Source of the DNA: Dermatemys mawii
Taxonomy: Eukaryota; Chordata; Testudines; Dermatemydidae
NCBI GenBank assembly: GCA_007922305.1
Contig: ML677365.1
Location: 17,713,512 to 17,777,511, forward strand
Length of the DNA stretch: 64,000 nt
Reading direction: 5' to 3'
This document shows, one piece after another, positions 35,918-46,409 of the stretch (positions are counted from its first letter, which is position 1; every line of letters starts with the position of its first letter). A program made the position numbers and the translations under genes. Under the pieces are notes generated by a model. The model did no database searches. It was not told the origin of the DNA and was given only the letters and a program-made list of their open reading frames with translations.

Positions 35918-36119
35918 CTGCTGCAGCTGCATTACATTAGGATAAAATTGTGTACTTTCAAAATGTGTTCTAAAACCCTAGCATAGACAGGGAAAGGTCT
36001 CTCTTCTTACCATGTGCTAGTTGGTTAAGGTGAACCCTTGAGATTTTTCCCTTAGTAGCCATCCCACAGACAGGCCATCTGTGAGAGAAAATATCCTACT
36101 CCCCTTTTTAAAATGTGTA

Positions 36120-36420
36120 GAGTAAATCGTCGCTTAGTCATCTCGGTTAACAATTGTTTCGTTGTTACGTTGCTGATCAGTTTGGGAACATGCTCATTTA
36201 GAGTTGTGCAATGCTCTTATAACATCATTTGGCAACCACCTGCTCTGGCCACTGCTTTTTGTCTGGTTTAAAAAAAAAAGGGGGGTGGGGAGGAATTCCC
36301 TAGAACCTAACCCTGCCATTTACATTAATTCTTATGGGGAAATTGGATTTGCTTAACATTGTTTCACTTAAAGTTGCATTTTTCAGGAACATAACTACAA
36401 CGTTAAGTGAGGAGTTACTG
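36120..36420. mobile_element. Short Tigger/mariner-like element
   Basis: Left end 'gagtaaatcgtcgcttag' and right end 'ttaagtgaggagttactg' are imperfect inverted copies with TA on both sides. Phrases such as 'aaagttgcatttttcagg' belong to a family common in turtle DNA. It contains an A10-G run near 36,270. Non-coding. Confidence 0.72.
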
Positions 36421-36779
36421 TATATATAATAAAATGCCCCAAACATAAACTATACATAAACTTCTCAAAATCTACTAACCATTTGCCAGATAACCTTAGT
36501 TGTACGTGAAACATTTATGTTTTTCACCATTCATATTACATATAAGTAAATCAGTTATCTGTATTGTCATTTACAACGCCAGCAGGACCACTTTGACCCA
36601 GAGACTAATAGTTACAACATCCTTCAAATACGCTGTCTTCCAGCCTCATGCTTACCAAGCTGAACCAACAACAGTGAGAATGTTTTAACTATAATTGCTA
36701 TTTCAACTATTATCAAAGAGCTTTTCCAATAATTATGGGGGTTGGTTTTTTTAGTATTCTTTGAAAATGTTTCTTGCCA

Positions 36780-36965
36780 GTCTCAGATGAAACGTGCAAA
36801 GTATTAAGTCTCACAACATCCCTGTGAAGTAGGTATTATCACTTCCAATTTACAAATGAGTTAACTGAGGCAGAGTTAGGTAATCTGTGCAAAGTAACAC
36901 ACACAGTCAGCAGCTGAGCCCAGAACAAAGCTAAGGATTCTTAACTTCCAATATCTGGCCCTAAT
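36780..36965 (-). repeat. MIR-type SINE
   Basis: 'atccctgtgaagtaggtatt', 'atttacaaatgag', 'ttaactgaggcagag', 'gcaaagtaacacac' and 'agcagctgagcccag' follow MIR in antisense over nearly its whole length. Confidence 0.7.
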
Positions 36966-37766
36966 AAGTGATAACACTCCCTTGTTAAGTTTAATAAGAA
37001 ATTGGCCACTCATTTGGTATTCATTGTACTGTATTGTTCTAAAAATACTATACCAGATTGAATGCCATGTATCCGCCACTTTATCCAACTCATTTGTTTA
37101 AAGGATTAATCAACCATCATCTTCCAGAGACTGCATTCTGAGACCTTGCTCATTTTGTAATGTGTGCATAATCAATTTTCAAAGGGGCACAGTAGCTGAA
37201 AAGGAACCATTTGAAGATTAATGCAAAACTGTGTCTTCAGTTGCAGTGTTTCCATAGGTATTGGTGACTCGTTGGCTCCTGTCCATGTCTGTTTCACAAA
37301 GCATTTCAAGACCTCCTACAGCATTTATTCTCTCAGCAGAGGCCCACTTGGCACAAAATGCTGGCATCTGATGTGCATGACCTGAGCAGAATCGGAAATT
37401 TGTCAATAAATATTTGAAATCCAAGATAAACTTTTTACATATGGTTTAAAAAAAATCAGTTCTGAACATGGCAGCCAGGGACAACATAACACATTAATTG
37501 GCTTTGTTAGTTCTATGGTATCTGAGGCTGCATGAAAATTTATCAGACTAAATTGCTTGCCTTATTGATTAGCTTTCCTATACTAACTTCTCTTATTTAA
37601 ACTTCCTGGAATCAAAGCACTTCTACCTTCATTGGCTATCAGTTCAAACTCTCACAGCAACAGTAATGGCAGCAAATATTTTTCAGTTCCCTGCAGCTAT
37701 TCCTGGCTGGGAGTGATGTTAATGGACAGTCCAACACTAATAAATGGTGCACGGGTTCCAATTTAT

Positions 37767-37837
37767 GATCTGATCCAAAGCCCTTTGAAGTCATTGGGAT
37801 TCTTTCCACTGAGTTCAATGGCTTTGGACCAGGCCCT
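37767..37837. repeat. Dispersed imperfect-palindrome motif (copy C)
   Basis: 'tgatccaaagccctttgaag' pairs with 'ttcaatggctttggaccagg'. Confidence 0.75.
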
Positions 37838-40717
37838 AAGTTTTATGCTTTTTGTTAAGGCTCTGGAAAATTACAATATATATATCTTTCTAGGAATAAG
37901 CACTCCTCATCCCAACTGCTAACCAGTCATCTTTATCATCTTCTATCTCTGATCCTTGAGTCAGAGAGGACTTTATTTCTCTTTCCTCAGAGTTAAGAGG
38001 ATTCTATCTGGTTCTTCACAGATGGTCTTGCTCTTGAAGAAGGCAAAGAAATACATGTTCCAAATATGCAAAAGGGCTGGCATTAATGTTTCTGTCCCAG
38101 AACAAAGTCCAATTAATCATCGAAAGGACAGGTCTCTTCTGCCCCACCATGATAATCATTCCCAAGCTCTACTGGAGGAGACTAAGTGACTTGATCTTCT
38201 CCTAGCAGTGTTAGGCGCTCTTAATCTACTGGGGCTGTTCTAACTTTCATTAAAACCTTGGTACAGAATTCATGAGACATAAATAGCATAAAGGGATGCA
38301 GCTCAGAATTGGGGTACATGGCTTTGCAACCCAGGAAACTTGAAACCTTGAAAAATTGAGGTGACTTGACAGTGGATAGAGTCCTACACTTGAAATCCAA
38401 GAATTTTTTTTTTATTATTATTTTTTAAATCTAAAGCCCTTTAGGTTGGTTTGGAGCCAGTTATGCTACTTTCTTAAAGTTCAATACTCTATTAATCAGA
38501 CAAATTAGAGCTTGTTTAATAATTAGTATTTTAGGAAGAATGTGACTCAGGATGAGCTAACAGAAAGCAACTGGTGAATAGGTAAGATTTAAATATGCCA
38601 CAAAGATGTAATGTTGTTGTATGTTTGTAGAATCAGTCACTGTGCAATGAACAGTGCTACTGGCTTTGGTCTTACTTAGACTGATATTTATCACAATACC
38701 ATTGCAGAAGGGCTTTTTTAAATATAATACAAATATAACTGTGGCTAAACACGCTGCAAAGGTTTGTTTCAATTTGACACTTTAAAAAGTCTTTGCTGTA
38801 ACTCCTCACTGCCTCATCACCATCTCTGTTACAGATTTGTTAAAAATACAGTTAAGTATGTTTGCTGTGTCAGGCATAGGGACCCTACTAATCCTCTCAA
38901 AGAAGTGTAAACAAATACACAATGATTAAAACGTTAATTACACAAAAACAAAGAATGGAATCAGGAGGTTGCATCCTTAAAGGTGACCTGCAAAGGGAGG
39001 AAAAGATGCCTTTTTACTGGAGCTGAGCCTACTGTGCCTTTCCACCATTGTGTGTATCCAGTACATCTGCGCACATGCCTACTCTGGATGCCCATAGTCC
39101 TAGAATAGACACTGAAATTAAAAACAATACTATAGTTATTAACCCATCCACCCCTTGAAATACTTAGGAAAATCATAAAAGTAACAATTGTTCAGTTTCA
39201 AATTCCAGTGCTTTCAGGCCTCTTTCAGCCTTGGATGTTAAGGACATGTTACTAGAATTAGGCAGACAGTCTCTCAAACTTCAGCTTCAGAAAGAAGATG
39301 AGCAAGAAAGAGCTATTTTCTGGTCATACATGGAGTTATGAATATGGATGTTGGCCACATGGAGAGAAGGTGGAATGCTGAGGTATAAGACAGGTTGAGG
39401 CAGGAGGACAGGGAAATTGTACTGGAAAAAGTCCAGCATAAGAAATAAATGTGAAAGATGGAGAAACAACTTCAATGGAAATGTTTTAATGAATACCTGG
39501 TGGTGGTGGTGGGGAATTACTGCCATGTGGACACACAATCAGACCCCTGCACCTCTATCTATCCCTCCTGCCTGAAATTACATTTTAAAACCTAGATAGT
39601 GCTACTTATCAGATTTATTATGACAATTAATATGTCATCAGTCAAAGCACTCAAGAAAAATGAGGGTTGTGCATATTTTTATAATCTGAACAATCTGCAG
39701 TGAAGGGCTTCTTATACTGGCATCATAGAGAAGGGGACAGAATTTGGGTTGTGAGTGAAGCATGGATGAGTACTGCTACTCATTTTTTCCAGGTCTGACC
39801 ATGGATGATAGTAAAAGTTTCCTACAAAAGTTAAAAATACTATGCCCATTTTTGCTCCCTTATGATGTATAATAAGGCTTGAAAATTTTGTGGGGTTTTT
39901 TTTTTGTTTTTAAATACACTTCTGTGCAGTGAGTGAGAACAAAAGACTGATTTCTGAAATGGATAAAACAGAAAATACATCTTGGCTCAGACACTTTAAC
40001 AGTGCAGGTGTTCCAGAGGCAACTGAATCCTCTCATTTGTTTGTTTTGTGTTTTTGTGTTTGGTTGGTTTGTGTGTTTAAATGGTTGAGTGAATTGTAAC
40101 AGCTGACTGGTTTGGAGAACTCTAATCCAATGATTTCTGCTACTAGAACTGCAAGACTCAGCTATTTTTCTGTGGTATGTACTGTTTTGATTATATGTGG
40201 TTCACTGTCCTTTCATAATTTGGTTCCAGAAACTGCCAGAATATCTGGTGAATTAATGTTTCAGAACTCTAAAATACATCTCCAGACTTTAACATCTGTT
40301 TTACTAAAAAGATGGAAAGACATTGCCTCAGCCCAAAATCTTATTGGAAAACTTGGATATAAGATATTGCCTTATACTTAGAAAAGGGGTGACCAGTTTC
40401 AGATTTTAGAAATCAGTCAAAGTTGCAGACACTTTTGCTCCTTGCCAAAGTCCAAAAGGGTGAGTAGAAATGGATTGGACAATGTTAGTTGAGTCTGATG
40501 CTTGAATCTAAGATGAACAATATTCTATTTGCAAAAGAAGTAACTGAAATATGCAACTGTAGTTATTTCTTAGGCTTTGCACTTCGCAGGCTCTTAGTAT
40601 TTTCTTAATTTGTAATAGAGATATGAAATAATTTGAATAGCTGTTAAATATTTTTGAAAATAAAAAAGTAATTGCAATAAGATTATAAACTCAAACCTCC
40701 ATCTATCTGTGTACTTT

Positions 40718-40790
40718 GGGCCTGATTCAAGTCCCATTGAAATCAATGGGAGTCTTTCAGTTTATTTCAGTGTGCTTTGGATCAGGACTT
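40718..40790. repeat. Dispersed imperfect-palindrome motif (copy D)
   Basis: 'gggcctgattcaagtcccat' with centre 'tgaaatcaatgggag' and right arm 'gctttggatcagg'. Confidence 0.75.
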
Positions 40791-42369
40791 ACAATCTTAA
40801 AGCCTGATCCTACAAACACTTACTATTCAGCAAAGTACATCCTACCATCAATAATCCCATTAAAGCAACAGTTGGGACTGCGTGAAGCACTGGATATTAA
40901 GGATTTGTAGGTTCAGGACTCTAGTCTTTTTAGTTTTTAATGGACTATTTTATTGAACTATTTACTGGCTTTGGCAGTTTATTCCACTGAGCTTAAACCA
41001 CTTGCTGACCCATGGAGAGAAGATGCATTGAATGGAGGATCTAGGAGTACTTCCTAGGCCATTCCATGTAGCTATGCCAGTTTCTCTCTGCTGACAAATA
41101 ATTTATTTTCTTTATAAAATTAGTTGGCTAACCACTTAAAGTAATTTTATATATATTTGTGCATAAGAGTTTGGTTTTGTTTTGATTTGTGTTTTTTGTA
41201 TGGAGGAACATTCTGTTTTCCAAAAGTTAGATGGAACTGCTTCACATTTTGTATTGTGCATACATTCTATTTAGAACTATTCTTTCCACTATTATTTAGT
41301 ATTTCTAATATGTAGCTATATCTCTGTTCTTACCTTCCATTTAAGAAGAATATCTGAGTAGTGGGGCCTCTCCAAAAAAACACTACATTTGGTAGATCTT
41401 TGTTAGAAGCTCAATGCATTCATTGTAATTTGCAGATCTGGTTGTAGAAAGGTCACTGTTTCTGTGCACTATGGTAGTCATATATTCTTCATAGTAAGTG
41501 CTGGTGTTACATGCACAGTATGTCATGCCTGGCATTAATGTTTCAGTTTTTGAAAATCAATACATATCAAGTTTTGAAAATATGGGATGTCAGAGCCCCA
41601 CACTATTATTATTTTTATTACATCTATATAACATCCTAGATGTGCACACTATATTTTATAGCCATGGCCATACCATTAATCTGTCTATGGGTACACAGGA
41701 AGTTCTAGTGGATGGTCTGCTTATTTCCACCATTAACCCTAATTCATAATCACACAGTTATACACAATTTGAGGAGATAAGCCTGGTTGGTTTGCTTCAG
41801 TGATTTTCTTCTGAGTCTTTCTCTCCCAGCCCCTAATAACATGTGAAGAAATTCTCCAACATGAGTCACAAATTTAAATCTTTATAAGGGGGGTGGTCAG
41901 ATCCAGCTTTTGTGGCCCATGAAATCCAAGCCTAAAGGAATCTCTTCAGTTTATAAGGGACCTCAGTTTGCAGGACAACCAAAACAAATATGGGATTGAA
42001 GTTTCTTTTCCTGCCACAAGGTTTGCCCTCTGACATTTGCATAAAGGGTTAAGGGACAACCCCATGTCCTCTCAAAGCCTGTCCAAGTGGTTCTCAACTA
42101 CATTAAAACTTGCCAATTTTGTCCAAGAGACCTCTCCATTGACATATTAAGGCTCATCTCAGGGGGGCTCAAGGCCTCTGCAGCCAGTTTGGGTAGCATC
42201 CTCATATCAGAGAGATGTAGAGCAGCAACATGGAGCTCAATACATACACTTACCCTGCACTAGTCTCTGGTTCAAACGTCCAAATCAGATGCTAACTTTG
42301 GTAGGCAGCCTGTAATCTCTATTCATGTGGGACTTCTTTTGCCCACCACCCGGCCAATGGACAACTGCT

Positions 42370-42605
42370 AATGCCTACTAAAGTCAACGGAAAAAGTTCC
42401 CTTGACTTAAATGAGCTTTGGAGCAGGGATTTAAGGCCTAATCCTGCACCACTGAAGTCAACAGGAATTTTACTATTAACTTCAGTGAGTGCAGATTCAA
42501 GCCCATAGACTTCAAATCAGCACGATATCTAAGCACGTCTTACCTTAAACTTATGAATAGTCCCAATTACTTCAATGGGACTCTGCACATGCTTAAGGAT
42601 CTTGC
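42370..42605. repeat. Cluster of three palindrome-motif copies (E, F, G)
   Basis: Three neighbouring variants: 42,371-42,440 ('aagtcaacgg', 'cttgacttaaatgag'), 42,435-42,505 ('aggcctaatcctgc', 'actgaagtcaacagg', 'aacttcagtgagtgcag') and 42,541-42,605 ('acttcaatgggactctgc'). Confidence 0.65.
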
Positions 42606-43580
42606 TGACTTGGGTCGTGAGAGCAACTTGTGATCAGCAGGCCCATTTTGGGAAGAGACCTTGCTCTCTGGCCTGTCTCCTTCCTGCCAAGGATTGTGTG
42701 GTTTGGGGAGAAGAGTGAGAAAAATTCACTGTCTTCATCTTTTCCTGATGATGGAAACAGGAAGTAAAAGGCAAGATTAGGGAGCTGAAAGGAGTGGAAA
42801 GAGGAACTAAGGGGAGCAGCTCAGGAAATGGAATGACTCTACCCCAAGTAGTACCTTGTTGGGGACCTCCAATGTATTACTTGCCCTTTTTATTTCTTCC
42901 TAGAGCCAGCTTTCAAACACAATAATATGAACCTTCTTAGGACTTGTCTACACTTGAATATTTCATCATGTTAAAATACATCTTAGTTAATTATGTTACA
43001 TGACTTAACATAATATGGCACTCAATGCAGACAAGAACTATCATGTTTAATAGTGAGTTGGTTGGTCACAGCTAACCCTATGTAACCCAGCATACAAAAC
43101 CAAACATGACAATATTTCACTAAACTGAGTGGTTAACATTGTCTTAATTGACACATGTCCTAACGGACTGTAATTTTCTACTACAGCCAAACTTTTAGGG
43201 GGACTTACTCTTTGTGTTTAATTTTGTGTCTTATCTCTCTTTAATAGTGGTGATCTAAATATATGTGCTGTTTACCAAACACTTTCCTTCCCTTACCCAT
43301 CTCACAACCAGTGTTTTGGAAGTACAACGGTATTTTAATTGGCCTTTCCTTTTATGCAGAGATTAGTCTTTTTTTAAGTTTCTTTAAAAACTTCTTGTCC
43401 AGTGAGCTGAAAGTTAATGTAGTACATTAAAATAACTGAGTTTATAGCTATTAGGTTATTTTTCACCTTGTCAAATTACCCTTCTGTGATGGGGGTGCCC
43501 ACCACACACAACCCATGATGGGATAAGTTAAGCCAATTAATCTTAGACTGCACCTGGAGTAAACCTATGATGTGCTAGAG

Positions 43581-44434
43581 CAGGGGTGGGCAAACTTTTT
43601 GGCCTGAGGGCCACACTAGGCTTCAGAATTGTGCAGAGGGCCGCATAGGGAAGGCCCTGTCCCCTATCTGACCCCCACCCACTTCCCGCCCCCTGACTAT
43701 CCTTCTCAGAGCCCTGACCCATCCAACCCCCGTCCTTCTCTCCTGATCACCCCCTCCAGAGACCTCCCAACTCTAACTGCCCCCCAGGACTCCACCTCCT
43801 ATCTGGCCCCCCATGTGCCCCCTGACCCCCCTGTGAAGACCCCCCCCCCCCCCCCCAGAAAAAGACTGGCTTACCTGATCAGCCAGGCCCAGAGTCCCGC
43901 GGCTCTGAACTGTCCGCCGGGGCGCGCATCTTCCCGCGCTCCGACTGGCACCCCGGGCCGGGTGCTCAGGGCCCTGCAGTTTGCTGTGCTCAACCTGGCC
44001 CCCTGCTGGGAGGGCGGGGCCCCGCGGCTTGCCGTGCTTGGCCCTGCACCCTGGGCCCAGAATGTGGGGCCACGCGGGCGAGGCGCCACGGTTGGCCCAG
44101 CCACTGGCTCAGGGCCGAGGACTTTCTGCCCTCGGCCCAGCCCCCCCGGCCGAGAATGCAGGGCCAGGGGCCTTCTGCCCTTGGTCCGGCCCCTCGGCCA
44201 GGAGTGGGGAGCCGCGCAGCTTGCCCCACTCGGCCCGGACCCCTGCTGGGAGCGTGGGGCCGTGCGGCATGCCGCCCTTGGCCCTGCACCCCGGGGCCCG
44301 GAACGCGGGGCCACGCGGCTTGCCGCACTGGGCCCTAGGCCGGGAGGGAAGGGCCCCTGGCCAAAGCTCACGGGCTAGATAAAAATGACCGGTGGGCCAC
44401 ATGTGGCCTGCGGGCCGTAGTTTGCCCATGTCTG
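43581..44434. mobile_element. Non-autonomous hAT element, 854 bp, perfect TSD
   Basis: Starts caggggtgggcaaac and ends gtttgcccatgtctg. A perfect 8-bp duplication, TGCTAGAG, flanks it (43,573-43,580 and 44,435-44,442). The core is extremely CpG-rich and carries tandem-like phrases ('ggggccgcgcggcttgccg'), which creates long chance frames on both strands (up to 249 codons at 43,629-44,378). No transposase. Confidence 0.94.
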
Positions 44435-44487
44435 TGCTAGAGGCTAATTGCAAATGAAATCGAGCTAGGGGGAGGAGCTGGACAGGA

Positions 44488-44495
44488 TATATAAA
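44488..44495 (+). promoter_or_regulatory. TATA box of the LTR at 43,485
   Basis: TATATAAA preceded by 'ggagctggacagga' and followed by 'gagagtaag', placed mid-LTR as expected of a U3 promoter. Direction is rightward. Confidence 0.6.
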
Positions 44496-45665
44496 GAGAG
44501 TAAGTTGGAAAGGAAACCTGCAGTTGCACTGTTAATATAAGGGGAAAGAGTAGGAAGCTGCAAGGAGTGAGTAGGGCTCAATAAGAGCTGGGAGAGTAAA
44601 AGTCCAGAGCTGCTGGGTTGAGGGTCCCTGGACTGGGAACCGATGTAGAGGACAGGCCTGGGTTTCCCCCATCAACTGCCAGAGAAGTAGCACAGACCAG
44701 GTAGTGAGGGGAAGACTGCTCGGGACAGTTTGCCTCAAAGGCCTTGTGATACTCTGGAAGGGGAGAGAACTTTAATGTGACTTAGCTGGAGGTCTGAGCT
44801 ATGAAGAGGACATTGCTACCATTCCTGGTGCAGGAGAGGCCATGGAGCAAATGAGGAGAATGATGGTTTGAGTAACTGCAGGAAGGGGCATCAAACCAGC
44901 TGGCAGAGCTAATTCCCCAGATGAGATATGAGAGGCGCTGCTAAGCGGTGAATGGACCACCCAGTAACACCTTCATATGGCCATTTTTTTTTTTAAGTTG
45001 ATCTCATAATTCTGGAAGGGCTAGTGCAGTCTAGAGAAATGTGTGTCCTAAAATACCAGACGAAGTATACACAGGCACATTGCAAACCATAAATGCTATG
45101 CAAGTTTTGTCAATCAGGTCACACATATTGGACAGACTCCTTCAAGCACACTCCCAGCTGCAAGAACACATTTTTCAGCCATTAGTATGTGATAGTTTCT
45201 CTAAGTTTTTCTTTTACATGCAAGTTTTGTGTGCTCTCATAAGGCGAAAAAATGATGTAATATTAAAGTTACAAGAACAAGTACTCAGAATCAAGAAATG
45301 TCAAAGTTACCCTGGCCTTTAGCAATATTAACTCATGTATGTTGCAAATCTTGCATCTCTATATTTTTATTAAAAGCCACTTTTAATAAAACTCAGCACT
45401 ATACAAGACACAAACAAAAACAGCCCTTGTCTCAATGAGTTTACAATCTGAGGCCTTGATCTTGCAATTATTATATGTTGGAGTGCCCCAGGCTCACATG
45501 GCATCCCCCATTAATTTAAATGAGGCTTCACGTGCATGCAGAAGTCTGCCTATGCAGAACTCATTGCAGGCCTAATACAGACTATTAATGGTCTAATATG
45601 TTAATTAGTGTTATTAAATATAAGCTATATGTGCAATGTGGCTGTGTCAACTTTCCTAGAACGTA

Positions 45666-46406
45666 GGCCTGGTCTAAACTAAAACTTAGGTCAACCTAGC
45701 TATGCCGCTTGCGGCTGTGAAAACTTCAATAGAATAAAAGGGTTGGAAGGGACCTCAGGAGGTCATCTAGTCCAACCCCATGCTCAAAGCAGGACTAATC
45801 CCCAACTAAATCATCCCAGCCAGAGCTTTGTCAAGCCTGACCTTAAAAACCTCTAACGAAGGAGATTCCACCACTCCCTAGGTAACCCATTCCAGGGCTT
45901 CACCACGCTCCTAGTGGAAAAGTTTTTCCTAATATCCAACCTAAATCTTCCCTTCTCCTATTCCTTGTTCAGTCATCTGCTACCACTGAGAACAGTGTAG
46001 TCTTTGGAACCCCCTTTCAGGTCGTTGAAAGCAGCTATCAAATCCCCCCCTCATTCTTCTCTTCTGCAGACTAAACAATCCCAATTCCCTCAGCCTTTCC
46101 TCGTAAATCATGTGCTCCAGCTCCCTAATCATTTTTGTTGCCCTCCTCTGGACTCTTTCCAATTTTTCCACATCCTTGTAGTGTGGGGCCCTGTGCGATA
46201 TAGTTAGGGTGACTTTGGCCTCTTTAGCCCCATGGACATAGTAGCTAGGTCGCTAGAGAATTCTTCTGTCGACCTAGCTCCCACCTTTTGAGCAAATGGA
46301 TTTCCTACAGTGATGGAAAAACCACTTCTGTCATTGTAGTAGATGTTGGCTACAGTGGTATAACTGCAACTGTGCTGCTGTAACCCTTGTAGTGTACATA
46401 CCCTTA
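45666..46406. mobile_element. Palindromic MITE interrupted by a CR1 fragment
   Basis: The left half 'ggcctggtctaaact', 'aacttaggtcaacctagc' and the right half 'tagctaggtcgctagag', 'gtagtgtacataccctt' belong to one palindrome-rich element with (t)gtctacact-type ends. The CR1 piece at 45,727-46,191 splits it. Ends are approximate because the terminal repeats are diverged. Confidence 0.65.
45727..46191 (-). pseudogene. CR1 LINE 3' fragment
   Basis: On the minus strand the frame at 45,980-46,171 reads LERVQRRATKMIRELEH and YEERLRELGLFSLQKRR, the conserved C-terminal end of CR1 ORF2. It is followed by the CR1 3' UTR phrases 'aggtcatctagtccaacccc' and 'ggttggaagggacctc' (plus-strand spelling). 5'-truncated and inactive. 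Confidence 0.9.
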
Positions 46407-46409
46407 AGT

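Larger units (their letters stand above)
36425..43479. other. Intergenic DNA, 36.4-43.5 kb
   Basis: Seven kilobases with few recognisable transposons: one MIR (36,780) and five of the palindrome motifs. A GGT repeat occurs near 39,502. No splice-flanked protein exon recognised. It is the least repeat-laden stretch of the spacer. Confidence 0.65.
43485..44969 (+). mobile_element. Solo LTR, CCTTC target duplication, split by a hAT element
   Basis: Begins TGTGATGGGGG and ends CCCAGTAACA. A perfect 5-bp duplication, CCTTC, lies at 43,480-43,484 and 44,970-44,974. Removing the nested hAT element (43,581-44,434) and one copy of its 8-bp duplication leaves an LTR of about 620 bp. TATATAAA at 44,488-44,495 is a good U3 TATA box and 'aataag' near 44,580 a weak poly(A) signal. 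No internal genes adjoin. Confidence 0.83.

Noticed and set aside
43629..44378. 249-codon open frame, with further frames of 166 and 133 codons on both strands
   Set aside because: All lie in the extremely GC-rich core of a hAT element with perfect ends and target duplication. The translations are Pro/Arg/Gly/Ala low complexity with no domain.
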